This document shows, piece after piece, positions 8,543-17,273 of a stretch of DNA of 64,000 nt. A program made the translations under genes and the position numbers. This stretch comes from Virgibacillus indicus (lineage in GTDB: Bacteria > Bacillota > Bacilli > Bacillales > Amphibacillaceae): positions 124,001 through 188,000 of the forward strand of contig NZ_NPMS01000001.1 in NCBI RefSeq assembly GCF_002266285.1. The letters are read 5' to 3'. The notes under the pieces are model-generated. The model did not search any database, was not told the origin of the DNA, and saw nothing but the letters and a program-made list of their open reading frames with translations. Within the stretch, counting starts at the first letter, position 1; each line of letters begins with the position of its first letter.

Positions 8543-9314
8543 GGAGATCAGAAGGACGAAGAGCGGTGGAGCCCCTAAATGGATGGTCACATATTCCGAT
8601 ATGATAACACTCATTTTAGTTTTCTTTATTCTGTTGTTCTCTATGTCTCAAATCGATTTAGTTAAATTTGAAGCAATATCAGAGTCATTCAGAAACAGGA
8701 TGATATTCGATTTTTATCCATCTCCGGTTCCGATGGACAACCCTACAGAAAGTACCAGTCATATGGAAAGCGGCAAGGCAACGAATGAGTTTGAAACACC
8801 CACCCAGCTTCCTGATACGAACGATAAGGATGAACAGGAAGAAGATTCACTGAGTAACTTAATGGCGGACGTGGAAGGTTATTTAAATGAAAATGATTTA
8901 AATAATGTTATCTCTGCCAGCAGAACTGAGCGAGGGGTTGTGCTGGTACTGCAGGAACTTATCTTATTTGATCCTGGTGAAGCAGACTTACTGTCCTCGG
9001 GAGAACCATTTCTGAATAAAGTTGGTGCACTTTTGTCAGAAATACCAAATAAAATAAAGGTGGAGGGGCATACGGACAGTCAACCGATGTCAAGCTATCT
9101 TTATCCGTCAAACTGGGAATTATCTGGTGCCAGGGCAAGCAGTGTGGTTCGCTATTTAATCAATGAAAATGATTTCGATGAATCACGTTTCTCCATTGTT
9201 GGGTACAGTGATACAAAACCATTGCTTCCCAATACAACCCCGGAAAACATGAGCCAAAACAGGCGGGTTGAAATTGTTGTGCTGGATGAAAATGTAAAGG
9301 AAATGGAAGAATGA
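8532..9314 (+). CDS. motS: Flagellar motor stator protein MotS (MotB family)
   Basis: The 260-residue product has a single N-terminal membrane helix containing the ion-binding aspartate in TYSDMITLILVFFILLFSMS, then a linker and a C-terminal OmpA/MotB peptidoglycan-binding domain (VEGHTDSQPMSSYLYPSNWELSGARA, RRVEIVV). Together with MotP it forms the stator that couples sodium flow to flagellar rotation. The residue seven positions after the aspartate is valine, as in sodium-type MotS. The frame is open to 8505, but ATG 8532 has a GGGAGAG Shine-Dalgarno and a start like the B. subtilis protein. Confidence 0.93.
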   Translation: MKRREIRRTKSGGAPKWMVTYSDMITLILVFFILLFSMSQIDLVKFEAISESFRNRMIFDFYPSPVPMDNPTESTSHMESGKATNEFETPTQLPDTNDKDEQEEDSLSNLMADVEGYLNENDLNNVISASRTERGVVLVLQELILFDPGEADLLSSGEPFLNKVGALLSEIPNKIKVEGHTDSQPMSSYLYPSNWELSGARASSVVRYLINENDFDESRFSIVGYSDTKPLLPNTTPENMSQNRRVEIVVLDENVKEMEE

Positions 9315-9357
9315 AAAAGCGTAGAGATGATGTAATTTACATCATCTCTACGCTTTT
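9315..9357. terminator. Bidirectional terminator between motS and acuC
   Basis: A perfect 21-bp stem (AAAAGCGTAGAGATGATGTAA with its complement) with almost no loop, flanked by A- and T-runs. It serves the plus-strand motS transcript and possibly the minus-strand acu operon. Confidence 0.88.
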
Positions 9358-9396
9358 ACAATTTTTTCGGCAATGTACATAGTTTGTTTAGCTGAA

Positions 9397-9551
9397 GTTG
9401 AGATAAGTGTGCAATTAGTTGGGAGATATTTGCGGATAGTTGAGAGATAACTGCAGATTCATTTTTTTCTTTCAACTAATACTCAGTGTCTCTTAACTTT
9501 GCTGGTTTATCTCTCAACTCTCATCTTTTATTTCTCAACTTTGCCTGGAGT
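9397..9551. repeat. 21-bp periodic inverted array
   Basis: Three forward units beginning GTTGrGA (9397, 9418, 9439) are each exactly 21 bp. After a short T-rich centre come four units of the reverse type, containing TCTcAACT (9468, 9489, 9510, 9531), again 21 bp each. The two arms can pair imperfectly. It occupies the convergent motS/acuC gap and has no start codon with a ribosome-binding site. Confidence 0.75.
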
Positions 9552-9572
9552 TCAAGCTATGGCACTGTACGC

Positions 9573-10730
9573 TTATTTTTTATTCTTCGTGTATTTCAGC
9601 ATATTAAGCAAGACCTTTGTATTCTTCTCAGTGATTTCTGCTTTTCTCGGAATTTCCGGTACGATGTTCTTATCATCATGCCAAAATACCGGCAGCTCCA
9701 CAGGAGACTCTTTTTGCCATTTTTCCAGCCATGTTTCTGGTATCTTTCCAGAATGGGGCTGACCATGTTTCATAACATTCCAGATTTGTGCCCATGCTCT
9801 GGGAACAGCACGCCAAATATCGTAACCGCCTCCGCCTGTTGCAATCCATTTGCCATTACAGTATTTATGAGCCATCTCATGTGCGAGCAGCGGGATTTTT
9901 TCATAGATTTCCATCGTGGCACATAAATGCGTCAAAGGGTCATAGCAATGGGCATCTGCACCATTTTGTGTGATAATGACATCTGGCTGAAAAAAGTCCG
10001 CAATTTCTCTGAATGCAGCTTCATAAACCTGTAAGAAGGATTCATCTTCGGTAAAAGCATCAATGGGAAGGTTGAAGGAATAGCCATGACCTTCTTTTAT
10101 CCCCCGCTCATTTACATTACCTGTCCCAGGGAAGAGGTATCTGCCTGTTTCATGAATGGAGAGCGTGCAAACATCCGGATCATCATAAAAAGCCCATTGA
10201 ACCCCGTCTCCATGGTGGGCATCTGTATCTACATATAAAACTCTTAAATTATATTTCTCGCGTATATATTTAATTGCAACTGCACCGTCATTGTATATAC
10301 AAAATCCAGAAGCTTTTCGTTTAAAGCCATGATGAAGGCCACCGCCAAGATTAAGGGCATGTTCGCTCTTTCCTTCCAATACAGCATCTATTGCCGCAAG
10401 TGTACCCCCAACCAGATAGCTGGATGCCTCATGCATACCAGGAAATACTGGTGTGTCTTCCGTTCCTAATCCGTATTCAATTGCAGCCGATTCTTCCAGC
10501 TGTCCACTGCCTGCTTTTTTTACCGCTTCGATATAGGCTCTATCATGGAAAAGTGCAAGCTCGTCTTCCGTTGCCTTTCGTGGTGCAATGATCGCATTAC
10601 CTGTCAGTAACCCTGACTCTTCTAATAATTCTTTGGCCAAAACTACACGTTTCTGATTAAAAGGATGATCCTCATTAAAGTGGTAGTTCAGCAAAGAATC
10701 AGAATATACAAAAGAAGCATGACAGGTCAT
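9573..10730 (-). CDS. acuC: Acetoin utilisation protein AcuC, histone-deacetylase-like
   Basis: The 385-residue product is a class I-type zinc deacetylase. Visible are GGGLHHG, YVDTDAHHGDGVQ (zinc ligands and charge-relay histidines), YLFPGTGNV, TQNGADAH and the active-site region TGGGGYD. In B. subtilis AcuC removes the acetyl group that AcuA places on acetyl-CoA synthetase, reactivating it. Its start overlaps the end of acuB by 4 nt (minus strand order acuA-acuB-acuC), so the three are one operon. Confidence 0.94.
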   Translation of the reverse strand: MTCHASFVYSDSLLNYHFNEDHPFNQKRVVLAKELLEESGLLTGNAIIAPRKATEDELALFHDRAYIEAVKKAGSGQLEESAAIEYGLGTEDTPVFPGMHEASSYLVGGTLAAIDAVLEGKSEHALNLGGGLHHGFKRKASGFCIYNDGAVAIKYIREKYNLRVLYVDTDAHHGDGVQWAFYDDPDVCTLSIHETGRYLFPGTGNVNERGIKEGHGYSFNLPIDAFTEDESFLQVYEAAFREIADFFQPDVIITQNGADAHCYDPLTHLCATMEIYEKIPLLAHEMAHKYCNGKWIATGGGGYDIWRAVPRAWAQIWNVMKHGQPHSGKIPETWLEKWQKESPVELPVFWHDDKNIVPEIPRKAEITEKNTKVLLNMLKYTKNKK

Positions 10731-11377
10731 AATTTTGGCCCCGGAATATTATTGGGCCACATTAATTCATAGCCCGCATTTCTGAGATCCTGAACGACAG
10801 GCAGCGGGTTCATTGTTTGAATGCGAAAGACAAGAATTTTATAATCCGGATCATTTTTAAACGGGTAAACCAGTACAGATACAATATTTACTTTCCGCTT
10901 GCCGAAAACAGCTGCCACCTCTGGCAGAATACCAGGTTTATGAGGTACCTTTATTTCAATATGTGAGCTTTGCACATGGGTGCCTGTCAGCTGAATTAAT
11001 TTATACAGCATATCCTTTTCCGTTACAATACCAGCAATTTTATTGTCTCTGACAACCGGCAGGCAGGCAAATTCTTCATCATAAAATATTCGTGCAATTT
11101 CTTCAACAAAATCCATTGGATGTATCGTCACAACCGGATGGCTCATAATCGTTTGTATTTCATTCTGCAGTTCACTCTGATCCGAATCCTTTATAAAAAT
11201 GGAAGGGCTTGCATCGCGTACATCACGATCAGAAACAATTCCGATTACACTCATTTTTTCGTCGACTATCGGAATATGCCGGATCCGGTGGTCTTGCAGC
11301 ATTTTTAAGGCCTCTGCAATGGTTGCAGAGGGTGGTAAGGTAATTACATCCGTTTTCATAATTTCTTCAACCAGCAA
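10727..11377 (-). CDS. acuB: Acetoin utilisation protein AcuB (CBS-pair plus ACT domain)
   Basis: The 216-residue product has two CBS domains (MKTDVITLPPSATIAEAL..., MSHPVVTIHPMDFVEEIA...) and a C-terminal ACT-like domain (about residues 140-210, IEIKVPHKPGILPEVAAVF). CBS pairs bind adenine nucleotides, so AcuB is presumed to be a sensor for the acetyl-CoA synthetase acetylation cycle; its exact role is unknown. The start is TTG, directly abutting the acuA stop (TAATTG), with GAGGGAGGG in front; the resulting MLVEEIMK matches B. subtilis MIVEQIMK. Confidence 0.92.
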   Translation of the reverse strand: MLVEEIMKTDVITLPPSATIAEALKMLQDHRIRHIPIVDEKMSVIGIVSDRDVRDASPSIFIKDSDQSELQNEIQTIMSHPVVTIHPMDFVEEIARIFYDEEFACLPVVRDNKIAGIVTEKDMLYKLIQLTGTHVQSSHIEIKVPHKPGILPEVAAVFGKRKVNIVSVLVYPFKNDPDYKILVFRIQTMNPLPVVQDLRNAGYELMWPNNIPGPKL

Positions 11378-12031
11378 TTATAAGCCCTCCCTCATATTTC
11401 GATATTGATAACGCTGCAGGAAGCGCAATTTATCAAATCGCTTAACAGATTCTTCTGGTACATTCTTTCCAATCCGGACCATTAGACAATTGGCAGGATG
11501 GGAGATGATTTCTGGATCATCAGTTGGTGCTGGCAAAAGTCCGCCGGCGGCCATCATTTTTTCCATTACTTTCCGGTAATCCCAGATGCTCAGTCTTGTT
11601 CCATCCAAATCCCAGTGCCAATAGTACTCTGTTGATATAATAATATAATTTTCCATAAAATCATCCATCATGGATACCTTTAATAAGCCAGAAGCAACTT
11701 TGGCTCCTCGGAATTTGGGGATTACTTCGATGGCTCCTAATTCAACAAGGTCCTTCATATCAAATTCAGACCATCTTTCCAGCGGGTCTGGATGCAGATA
11801 TGTAACATAGCCGATAATGGTATCCCCGGTTCTTGCAATAATAATTCGTCCTTCCGGAAAGTCGGCAATACTGAGTAATGCTTCGAATTGTTTATGAGCA
11901 GGACGAAATGCTGTTAATTGCTCATGAAAATGAAACTTTTTAAGCTCATCTGACGGTACAGGCCCTTCAATGACAATTTCTCCGTTAGGGGTTTCTCTTT
12001 TGGATGAATGAGAAGTCTTTATGTGCTCCAT
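11378..12031 (-). CDS. acuA: Acetyltransferase AcuA (GNAT family)
   Basis: The 217-residue product contains a GNAT core (EGRIIIARTGDTIIGYVTYLHPDP, LGAIEVIPKFRGAKVASGLLKVSM). In B. subtilis AcuA acetylates and switches off acetyl-CoA synthetase AcsA. First gene of the acuABC operon. Unlike B. subtilis, acsA is not adjacent: the upstream position is taken by a penicillin-binding protein gene. A TATAAT-like -10 element lies about 45 nt upstream on the minus strand. Confidence 0.92.
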   Translation of the reverse strand: MEHIKTSHSSKRETPNGEIVIEGPVPSDELKKFHFHEQLTAFRPAHKQFEALLSIADFPEGRIIIARTGDTIIGYVTYLHPDPLERWSEFDMKDLVELGAIEVIPKFRGAKVASGLLKVSMMDDFMENYIIISTEYYWHWDLDGTRLSIWDYRKVMEKMMAAGGLLPAPTDDPEIISHPANCLMVRIGKNVPEESVKRFDKLRFLQRYQYRNMREGL

Positions 12032-12076
12032 TATTTCACCACCTGATTAAAAAGTATAAACACAGTTCTAAATTCT

Positions 12077-12082
12077 ATTATA
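12077..12082 (-). promoter_or_regulatory. Probable -10 element of the acuABC promoter
   Basis: A consensus TATAAT reads on the minus strand here, between the terminator of the upstream gene and acuA. The -35 hexamer at 17 nt is poor. CACAG and CTGTG half-sites flank the -10, which might form an operator. Confidence 0.4.
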
Positions 12083-12114
12083 CAGTAAATCTGTGTGAAT
12101 TTTTAGTAAAAGGG

Positions 12115-12145
12115 CAAAAAAATAGAAGGGAGGTTATCTCCCTTC
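12115..12145 (-). terminator. Terminator of the penicillin-binding protein gene
   Basis: On the minus strand GAAGGGAG and CTCCCTTC form a stem (12125-12145) followed by a run of T, directly after the stop codon. Confidence 0.85.
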
Positions 12146-12159
12146 ATTAATTAGTTATA

Positions 12160-15159
12160 TCATTGGTCTCCATCATCGCCGCTGTTATCGTTGCCGCCAT
12201 CGTCAGAGCCATTTTCGTTTCCGTTATTGCCTCCGCCGTTTTCATCTCCATTGTTGTCATTACCGTTATTATCGCCCGATCCTTCATCATTGCTGCTCTC
12301 TTCAGAATCATTGTTATTCGTTGTCTCTTCTTTTTTGGCATTGTCTGATTCAGAATTTTTATCGTCGGAATTATCCGGTGTTTCCTTTTCCGGCTCCGTA
12401 TCTCCAACAATTATTTCTTTTGATGCAGATGATTCCAGTCCAAAGTAATCAACGGCTTTTACATGATAAATGCCATTACTGCTGCCAATCGTAAATGATG
12501 TAGAGGTTGTACTGCCAACTAAGCTCGAACTGCCGCCTTTTTTAGCAGAACGGTAAATCCGATAGCCGACAACGTCCTTGCTCCCAGATTTACTCCAGGT
12601 TAGTGAGTCACCAGATTTTTTCAGGGAACCAGGTGCAGCTGGAGCTTTGCCATCATCACTGATTGCATTTCCAATATCTGAGCTTGGAACACTGATCTTT
12701 TCCCATTTGTCACGATCAATGCGCGGGAATAGCTGTGTTATATCACTTAACCTATCATAGCCATTTCGTTTCAGAAACTCTGGATTGAATGTTAGTCCGT
12801 CGCCTTCCACGAATTCGCTTGGTGTATTTGGTCCTGCGATAACAGCTTTTCCATCAACTTCTACATAACTTCCTGTCATTAAGCTGTCATCTGTTTGAGT
12901 TGGAACAAATTTAGCATTGAATAAATCTGTTTTTACTAAACCTGCTTGAGCACAAAGATCTGATGGAAGCATTCCTGAAATTGCACAATAGCTTCGTGAT
13001 ACAATGCCTTCAGGACGTTCGAACTCCTGAGATGGTGCCATCAAATCCGGTCTTATATCAGTTGCTGCATTAACCAGTTCAGCCCATAATTTCATATTGC
13101 GGTGACTATGGTATAAGCTGCAGGAATCACATTCAAGTGAATCATTAAACTCGTAGCCAATCCATGTTCCAAACGTTACATTTGGATTTACACCAACAAA
13201 ATGCAAATCCCACGTATTTTGGGATGTACCTGTTTTACCTGCCCAGTCGACATTTTTATATTTCAGCTGGGAGTTTACATAGGTACCTGTTCCTTCGCTG
13301 ATTACATCACGCATGATATCAAGTGTCAGATAACTTGTCTGCGGTGAAAATACATCTACTGGTTTGCTTTCATGCTCATAGATAACTTCACCATCATTTG
13401 TAGTGATCTTTTCGATCATATAGCCATCTTCATATTTCCCATTATTTGCAAGCGTGGTAAAACTATTTACATTATCTTCAATTGTAATCCCATTGGTTGT
13501 ACCACCGATAGCAAGAGATCTGTTTTCATATTCGTTCTCACCCAATGTTATTCCCATTTTCTCAAGGTAATTTTCCACCGGATTGCTATCCATTATCATT
13601 GAATATGTTTTGATTGCGGGAACATTATAGGATTTCACCAGGTTTTGACGTGCTGATAATATACCATGATACTGCCTGTCAAAGTTCCTGGGTGTATAGT
13701 CTCCCCATGAGGTTCTTATATCCGCAATCGGTGTACCTGGCTGAACCTTGCCCATTTCCATTGCTGGCGCATAGGCGGCCAGTGGCTTCATGGTACTGCC
13801 ATTTGACCTTAATGAATTTGTTGCATAATTCGTTTGGTCATCTTGGCTATAATTGCGGCTGCCAAGAAAACTGATGACTCTGCCTGTTTTATTTTCAACC
13901 AGCCAGCCGGCTGCCTGCACATATTGTTCCTTCATAACAGGTCCATCGGCTGTTTCGACTTCGGTCACTGTATCAGGTCCATAGTGCTGATAATTCTTGG
14001 CGACCTCCTGAAAAGCATCATAAATTTCCTTATCAATTGTTGAATGAACTTCATAGCCGCTGTTTTCCAGATCACGCTGTGCCAGAATTGTATATTCTTT
14101 TTCCAAATCCTCATTGTTTTCCAGATCTTCCATCGTATAGCCATCTTTTTCCGCCAGATATTTTATTAAAATATCTCTTGCTCTTTCCTGAATTTCAAAG
14201 GTTAAAAGCGGATATGTCTCGATCGGTGAGGTGGATGCCTCTGTGAAATCTGCCACAATATCATAATTCATTGCTTCATCGAATTCCTGTTTTGTAATAT
14301 ATTCTGATTCATACATTCTGCTAAGTACTGTTTTCATTCGGTTTAATCCTGGCTCAAGTCCCGCTTCTTCTTTAATTCCGCCACTGTTTGCAAATGGTGT
14401 GTAGGCAGATGGACTTTGCGGAAGTCCAGCAAGGTAAGCTGCCTGCGGGAGATTTACATCCTTGGCGTCAATGCCAAATATTCCTTGAGCTGCAGTCTGA
14501 ATCCCGGCAATGTTTCGTCCTCCGGCATCCCGGCCGTATGGAACGATGTTCAAATAGGCTTCCAAAATCTCCTCTTTTTCAAAGAAACGTTCCAAACGCA
14601 TTGCCAATAATATTTCTTTTGCTTTACGCTCAAAGGAAACTTCGTTCGTCAGAATTTGATTTTTAATCAGCTGCTGTGTCAGGGTACTTCCGCCTGTTTT
14701 AACATCAGCATTTAAAGCTTCCTGTAAGACAGCGCGGACAATTGCTTTTGGAACAATCCCTTTATGTTCCTTGAAATATTCGTCTTCGGTAGCAATTACT
14801 GCATTAATTAATGTATCTGAAATTTGATCAAGAGTTGTTTCTTCTCTGTAAATATCTGATTGCACATCACCAAAGTAAATATTATCAGCAAAGTATAATT
14901 TCGATGTTTCTTCATAATTGTAAATATCTTGAGCCATTACCTCATAGCTTCTCACAGGCTCGTCCTTTACAAGAGAAGCAAAATATCCGGCGCCTAGCCC
15001 GCCTGCAAAAAATACTGCAATAAAACCAATGATCAGGAAAAACAGAATAACGTTCCAGAATACGTCATATGTAATTCTGGATGATCGCTGTACTTTTCCA
15101 GTCTTCCAAATTCCTTTGGTCTTTTGCCAATATTTATGAAAAAATTGCTTGAAATCCAT
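12160..15159 (-). CDS. Class A penicillin-binding protein (PBP1A family) with FN3 domain and acidic tail
   Basis: The 999-residue product has an N-terminal membrane anchor (about residues 34-63), a GT51 glycosyltransferase domain (ATEDEYF at 123-129, GGSTLTQQLIKN, AYLNIVPYG) and a transpeptidase domain with S455TMK, SYN (510-512) and KTGT (642-645). A fibronectin-III-like module (about 850-920) and a tail of about 80 residues made almost only of D, E, N, G and S follow. It polymerises and cross-links peptidoglycan outside the membrane. It is larger than most Bacillus PBPs because of these additions. The ORF starts with ATG behind AGGAGG. Confidence 0.92.
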   Translation of the reverse strand: MDFKQFFHKYWQKTKGIWKTGKVQRSSRITYDVFWNVILFFLIIGFIAVFFAGGLGAGYFASLVKDEPVRSYEVMAQDIYNYEETSKLYFADNIYFGDVQSDIYREETTLDQISDTLINAVIATEDEYFKEHKGIVPKAIVRAVLQEALNADVKTGGSTLTQQLIKNQILTNEVSFERKAKEILLAMRLERFFEKEEILEAYLNIVPYGRDAGGRNIAGIQTAAQGIFGIDAKDVNLPQAAYLAGLPQSPSAYTPFANSGGIKEEAGLEPGLNRMKTVLSRMYESEYITKQEFDEAMNYDIVADFTEASTSPIETYPLLTFEIQERARDILIKYLAEKDGYTMEDLENNEDLEKEYTILAQRDLENSGYEVHSTIDKEIYDAFQEVAKNYQHYGPDTVTEVETADGPVMKEQYVQAAGWLVENKTGRVISFLGSRNYSQDDQTNYATNSLRSNGSTMKPLAAYAPAMEMGKVQPGTPIADIRTSWGDYTPRNFDRQYHGILSARQNLVKSYNVPAIKTYSMIMDSNPVENYLEKMGITLGENEYENRSLAIGGTTNGITIEDNVNSFTTLANNGKYEDGYMIEKITTNDGEVIYEHESKPVDVFSPQTSYLTLDIMRDVISEGTGTYVNSQLKYKNVDWAGKTGTSQNTWDLHFVGVNPNVTFGTWIGYEFNDSLECDSCSLYHSHRNMKLWAELVNAATDIRPDLMAPSQEFERPEGIVSRSYCAISGMLPSDLCAQAGLVKTDLFNAKFVPTQTDDSLMTGSYVEVDGKAVIAGPNTPSEFVEGDGLTFNPEFLKRNGYDRLSDITQLFPRIDRDKWEKISVPSSDIGNAISDDGKAPAAPGSLKKSGDSLTWSKSGSKDVVGYRIYRSAKKGGSSSLVGSTTSTSFTIGSSNGIYHVKAVDYFGLESSASKEIIVGDTEPEKETPDNSDDKNSESDNAKKEETTNNNDSEESSNDEGSGDNNGNDNNGDENGGGNNGNENGSDDGGNDNSGDDGDQ

Positions 15160-15188
15160 GTTAAAATACCTCCTAAAATACCACCTAT

Positions 15189-15197
15189 ATTATAGCA
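15189..15197 (-). promoter_or_regulatory. Extended -10 promoter for the penicillin-binding protein gene
   Basis: On the minus strand TGCTATAAT gives a consensus -10 with an extended TGn. No convincing -35 was seen. It lies about 30 nt before the ATG. Confidence 0.4.
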
Positions 15198-15289
15198 TAA
15201 GTCTGTTTTTGTGAGTATTAAATTTTTTACTGCAATATTGCTTTTTATTTAAAACTATGATAATAATATTACATATCTAATATATTTTT

Positions 15290-15548
15290 GAGCTATGAAG
15301 GAATGAAGTAGCTTTGCAAATCACTATTTGAGTGTTTGTTTATATTTTTAAACAACCTCATCAAGAGAACCGGCAGCTGGTGGGAACCGGTATATATTTG
15401 CGAAACGAATTACGCTCTGGAGCAATTTCTTTTTGAACAAGCAAAAAGAACGGTGGAGACATCGTTAACAATCCCAAGTGGCCGTTTTTCGGCAACAAGG
15501 GTGGTACCGCGTGTTAAACTCGTCCCTTTTTTAGGAGCGAGTTTTTTT
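15290..15548 (+). promoter_or_regulatory. Tyrosine T-box leader of tyrS
   Basis: The T-box core AAGGGTGGTACCGCG (15497-15511) is exact. It is followed by a terminator stem (ACTCGTCC / GGAGCGAGT) and a T-run ending at 15548. Upstream, AGAGAACCGGCAGCTGGTG resembles the Stem I distal bulge region, and TAC at 15411-15413 in GAATTACGC is a good candidate specifier codon for tyrosine. Uncharged tRNA-Tyr would bind and prevent termination. The 5' limit is approximate. Confidence 0.93.
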
Positions 15549-15578
15549 ATGTATAAAAACAGGATGGAGTGTGGAAGA

Positions 15579-16850
15579 ATGGATATTTTACAAGACCTGG
15601 AAACTAGGGGATTAATTCATCAAACGACAGATAGAGAAGGGCTTGAGCAGCATCTTTCCGAAAAGCAGGTAACATTATATTGTGGTTTTGATCCGACTGC
15701 GGACAGCCTGCACATCGGTCATCTGCTGCCGATCACCATGCTGAAAAGATTTCAAAAAGCGGGACATCGGCCAATTGCCCTTGTTGGCGGTGGAACTGGC
15801 ATGATTGGCGACCCAAGCGGACGCACAAGTGAGCGTTCCTTAAATGAAGAGGCTGTCGTTAAACAGTACAGTGAAAAAATCAAACAGCAGATTGCAAAAT
15901 TGCTTGAGTTTGACCAAGGGGAAAACCCGGTTGTAGCAAGGAATAATCATGACTGGCTATCCAGTATGACGGTTATTGATTTTCTGCGTGATGCCGGGAA
16001 GCATTTTGGAATAAATTATATGCTTGCAAAGGAATCGGTATCTGCCCGTATTGAACATGGAATTACGTTTACAGAGTTCAGTTATATGATCTTGCAATCC
16101 CTTGATTTCCTGAAATTGTATGAACAGGAGAACTGTACAATGCAAATTGGCGGCAGTGATCAGTGGGGCAATATTACTGCAGGAATGGAATTAATCCGAC
16201 GTTCGAGAGAGCAGGAAGATGAAGAAATTAAGGTGTATGGTTTAACGGTTCCTTTAATCACAAAGGCAGATGGAACAAAGTTCGGTAAAACAGCAGGAGG
16301 GGCAGTATGGCTGGATCCTGAGAAAACAAGTCCATATGAATTTTACCAATTCTGGATTAATACAGATGACCGTGATGTCATCAAATTCCTTCGCTACTTT
16401 ACTTTCCTTCCAGAAGAAGAAATGGAGCACCTGGAAAATGAAGTGAATAATCGTCCTGAAAATCGAATTGCACAGAAACGCTTGGCTGAGGAAATGACAG
16501 TAGTTGTTCACAGTAAGGAAGCACTCGTGCAGGCACAGAAAATAACAGAATCTCTTTTCAGTGGTGATTTGAAACAGCTATCAGCAAGTGAAATCAAGCA
16601 GGGCTTCAAGGATGTGCCAACACATCAGGCTGAAAAAGAAGATATTGGTTTAATTGATCTGCTTGTCAATGCATCAATTTCCTCCTCGAAAAGACAGGCA
16701 AGAGAAGATATCAGCAATGGTGCAATTTACTTGAATGGGGAAAGAGTGCAGGATTTGCAGCATGTAGTGGGTGATGATGACCGTATTGAGGATACGTTTA
16801 CGATTATTCGACGAGGGAAGAAGAAGTATTCGTTGATTAGTTATAAGTAA
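15579..16850 (+). CDS. tyrS: Tyrosyl-tRNA synthetase
   Basis: The 423-residue class I synthetase has the HIGH-type motif ADSLHIGHLLP, the tyrosine pocket GGSDQWGNITAG and the KMSKS-like KFGKT, plus a C-terminal S4 RNA-binding domain (SSSKRQAREDISNGAIYLNG). It charges tRNA-Tyr in the cytoplasm. The frame is open further upstream, but that part is the T-box leader; ATG 15579 follows a GGAG and gives the usual length (B. subtilis 422). Confidence 0.96.
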   Translation: MDILQDLETRGLIHQTTDREGLEQHLSEKQVTLYCGFDPTADSLHIGHLLPITMLKRFQKAGHRPIALVGGGTGMIGDPSGRTSERSLNEEAVVKQYSEKIKQQIAKLLEFDQGENPVVARNNHDWLSSMTVIDFLRDAGKHFGINYMLAKESVSARIEHGITFTEFSYMILQSLDFLKLYEQENCTMQIGGSDQWGNITAGMELIRRSREQEDEEIKVYGLTVPLITKADGTKFGKTAGGAVWLDPEKTSPYEFYQFWINTDDRDVIKFLRYFTFLPEEEMEHLENEVNNRPENRIAQKRLAEEMTVVVHSKEALVQAQKITESLFSGDLKQLSASEIKQGFKDVPTHQAEKEDIGLIDLLVNASISSSKRQAREDISNGAIYLNGERVQDLQHVVGDDDRIEDTFTIIRRGKKKYSLISYK

Positions 16851-16865
16851 TAGCACACCACTCAG

Positions 16866-16897
16866 CAGCCGGAATCAGATTAGATTTCGGCTGTTTC
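16866..16897 (+). terminator. Terminator after tyrS
   Basis: CAGCCGGAATC pairs with GATTTCGGCTG with one mismatch, followed by TTTCT. Confidence 0.75.
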
Positions 16898-16926
16898 TAT
16901 GTTATTACATTGTATGCTGAGTGCAG

Positions 16927-17187
16927 GACCGGATGAATCGTGGCTAGGACCGGATGAACCGTGAAAGAGACCGGACAAAATGCAGAATAGACCGGACGGG
17001 ATACGAATTAGACTGAATGCCGAGAGCGAGACCGAACGAAACATGACTAGGACCGGATGAATCGTAAAAGAGACCGGATAAAATGCAGAATAGACCGGAC
17101 AAGATGCGAATCAGACCGAATGCCGAGCACTCGACCGGACAAAATCAGTTTAGACAGAATGCCAAACACGAAGACTGGACAATCCAG
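16927..17187. repeat. 21-bp tandem array (GACCGGA family)
   Basis: About thirteen units begin with GACCGGA or a close variant. Most are exactly 21 bp (starts 16927, 16948, 16969, 16990, 17030, 17051, 17072, 17093); a few are 19-20 bp (17011, 17114, 17133, 17153). A higher-order duplication of 103 bp relates 16948-17029 to 17051-17132. It fills the convergent tyrS/rpsD gap and contains no credible gene. Confidence 0.88.
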
Positions 17188-17234
17188 TATCAACTCTGCA
17201 TTTTAATTCGCAAGTTGCTAAAGTTTCCACAAAA

Positions 17235-17264
17235 AAACACTGCTCAATAATTGAACAGTGTTTT
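17235..17264 (-). terminator. Terminator after rpsD
   Basis: AAACACTG.TCAA and TTGA.CAGTGTTTT form a stem. It follows the minus-strand rpsD stop and may work in both directions. Confidence 0.85.
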
Positions 17265-17273
17265 CTAATTTTA

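Noticed and set aside
9486..9973. Plus-strand frames opposite the end of acuC and in the 21-bp array
   Set aside because: They overlap the well-supported acuC gene or the repeat, with no start signals.
12147..12448. Overlapping frames at the 3' end of the penicillin-binding protein gene
   Set aside because: They are shadows of the low-complexity D/N/G-rich tail in other frames.
15336..15578. N-terminal extension of tyrosyl-tRNA synthetase
   Set aside because: This stretch is the T-box leader and terminator; ATG 15579 gives the normal length.
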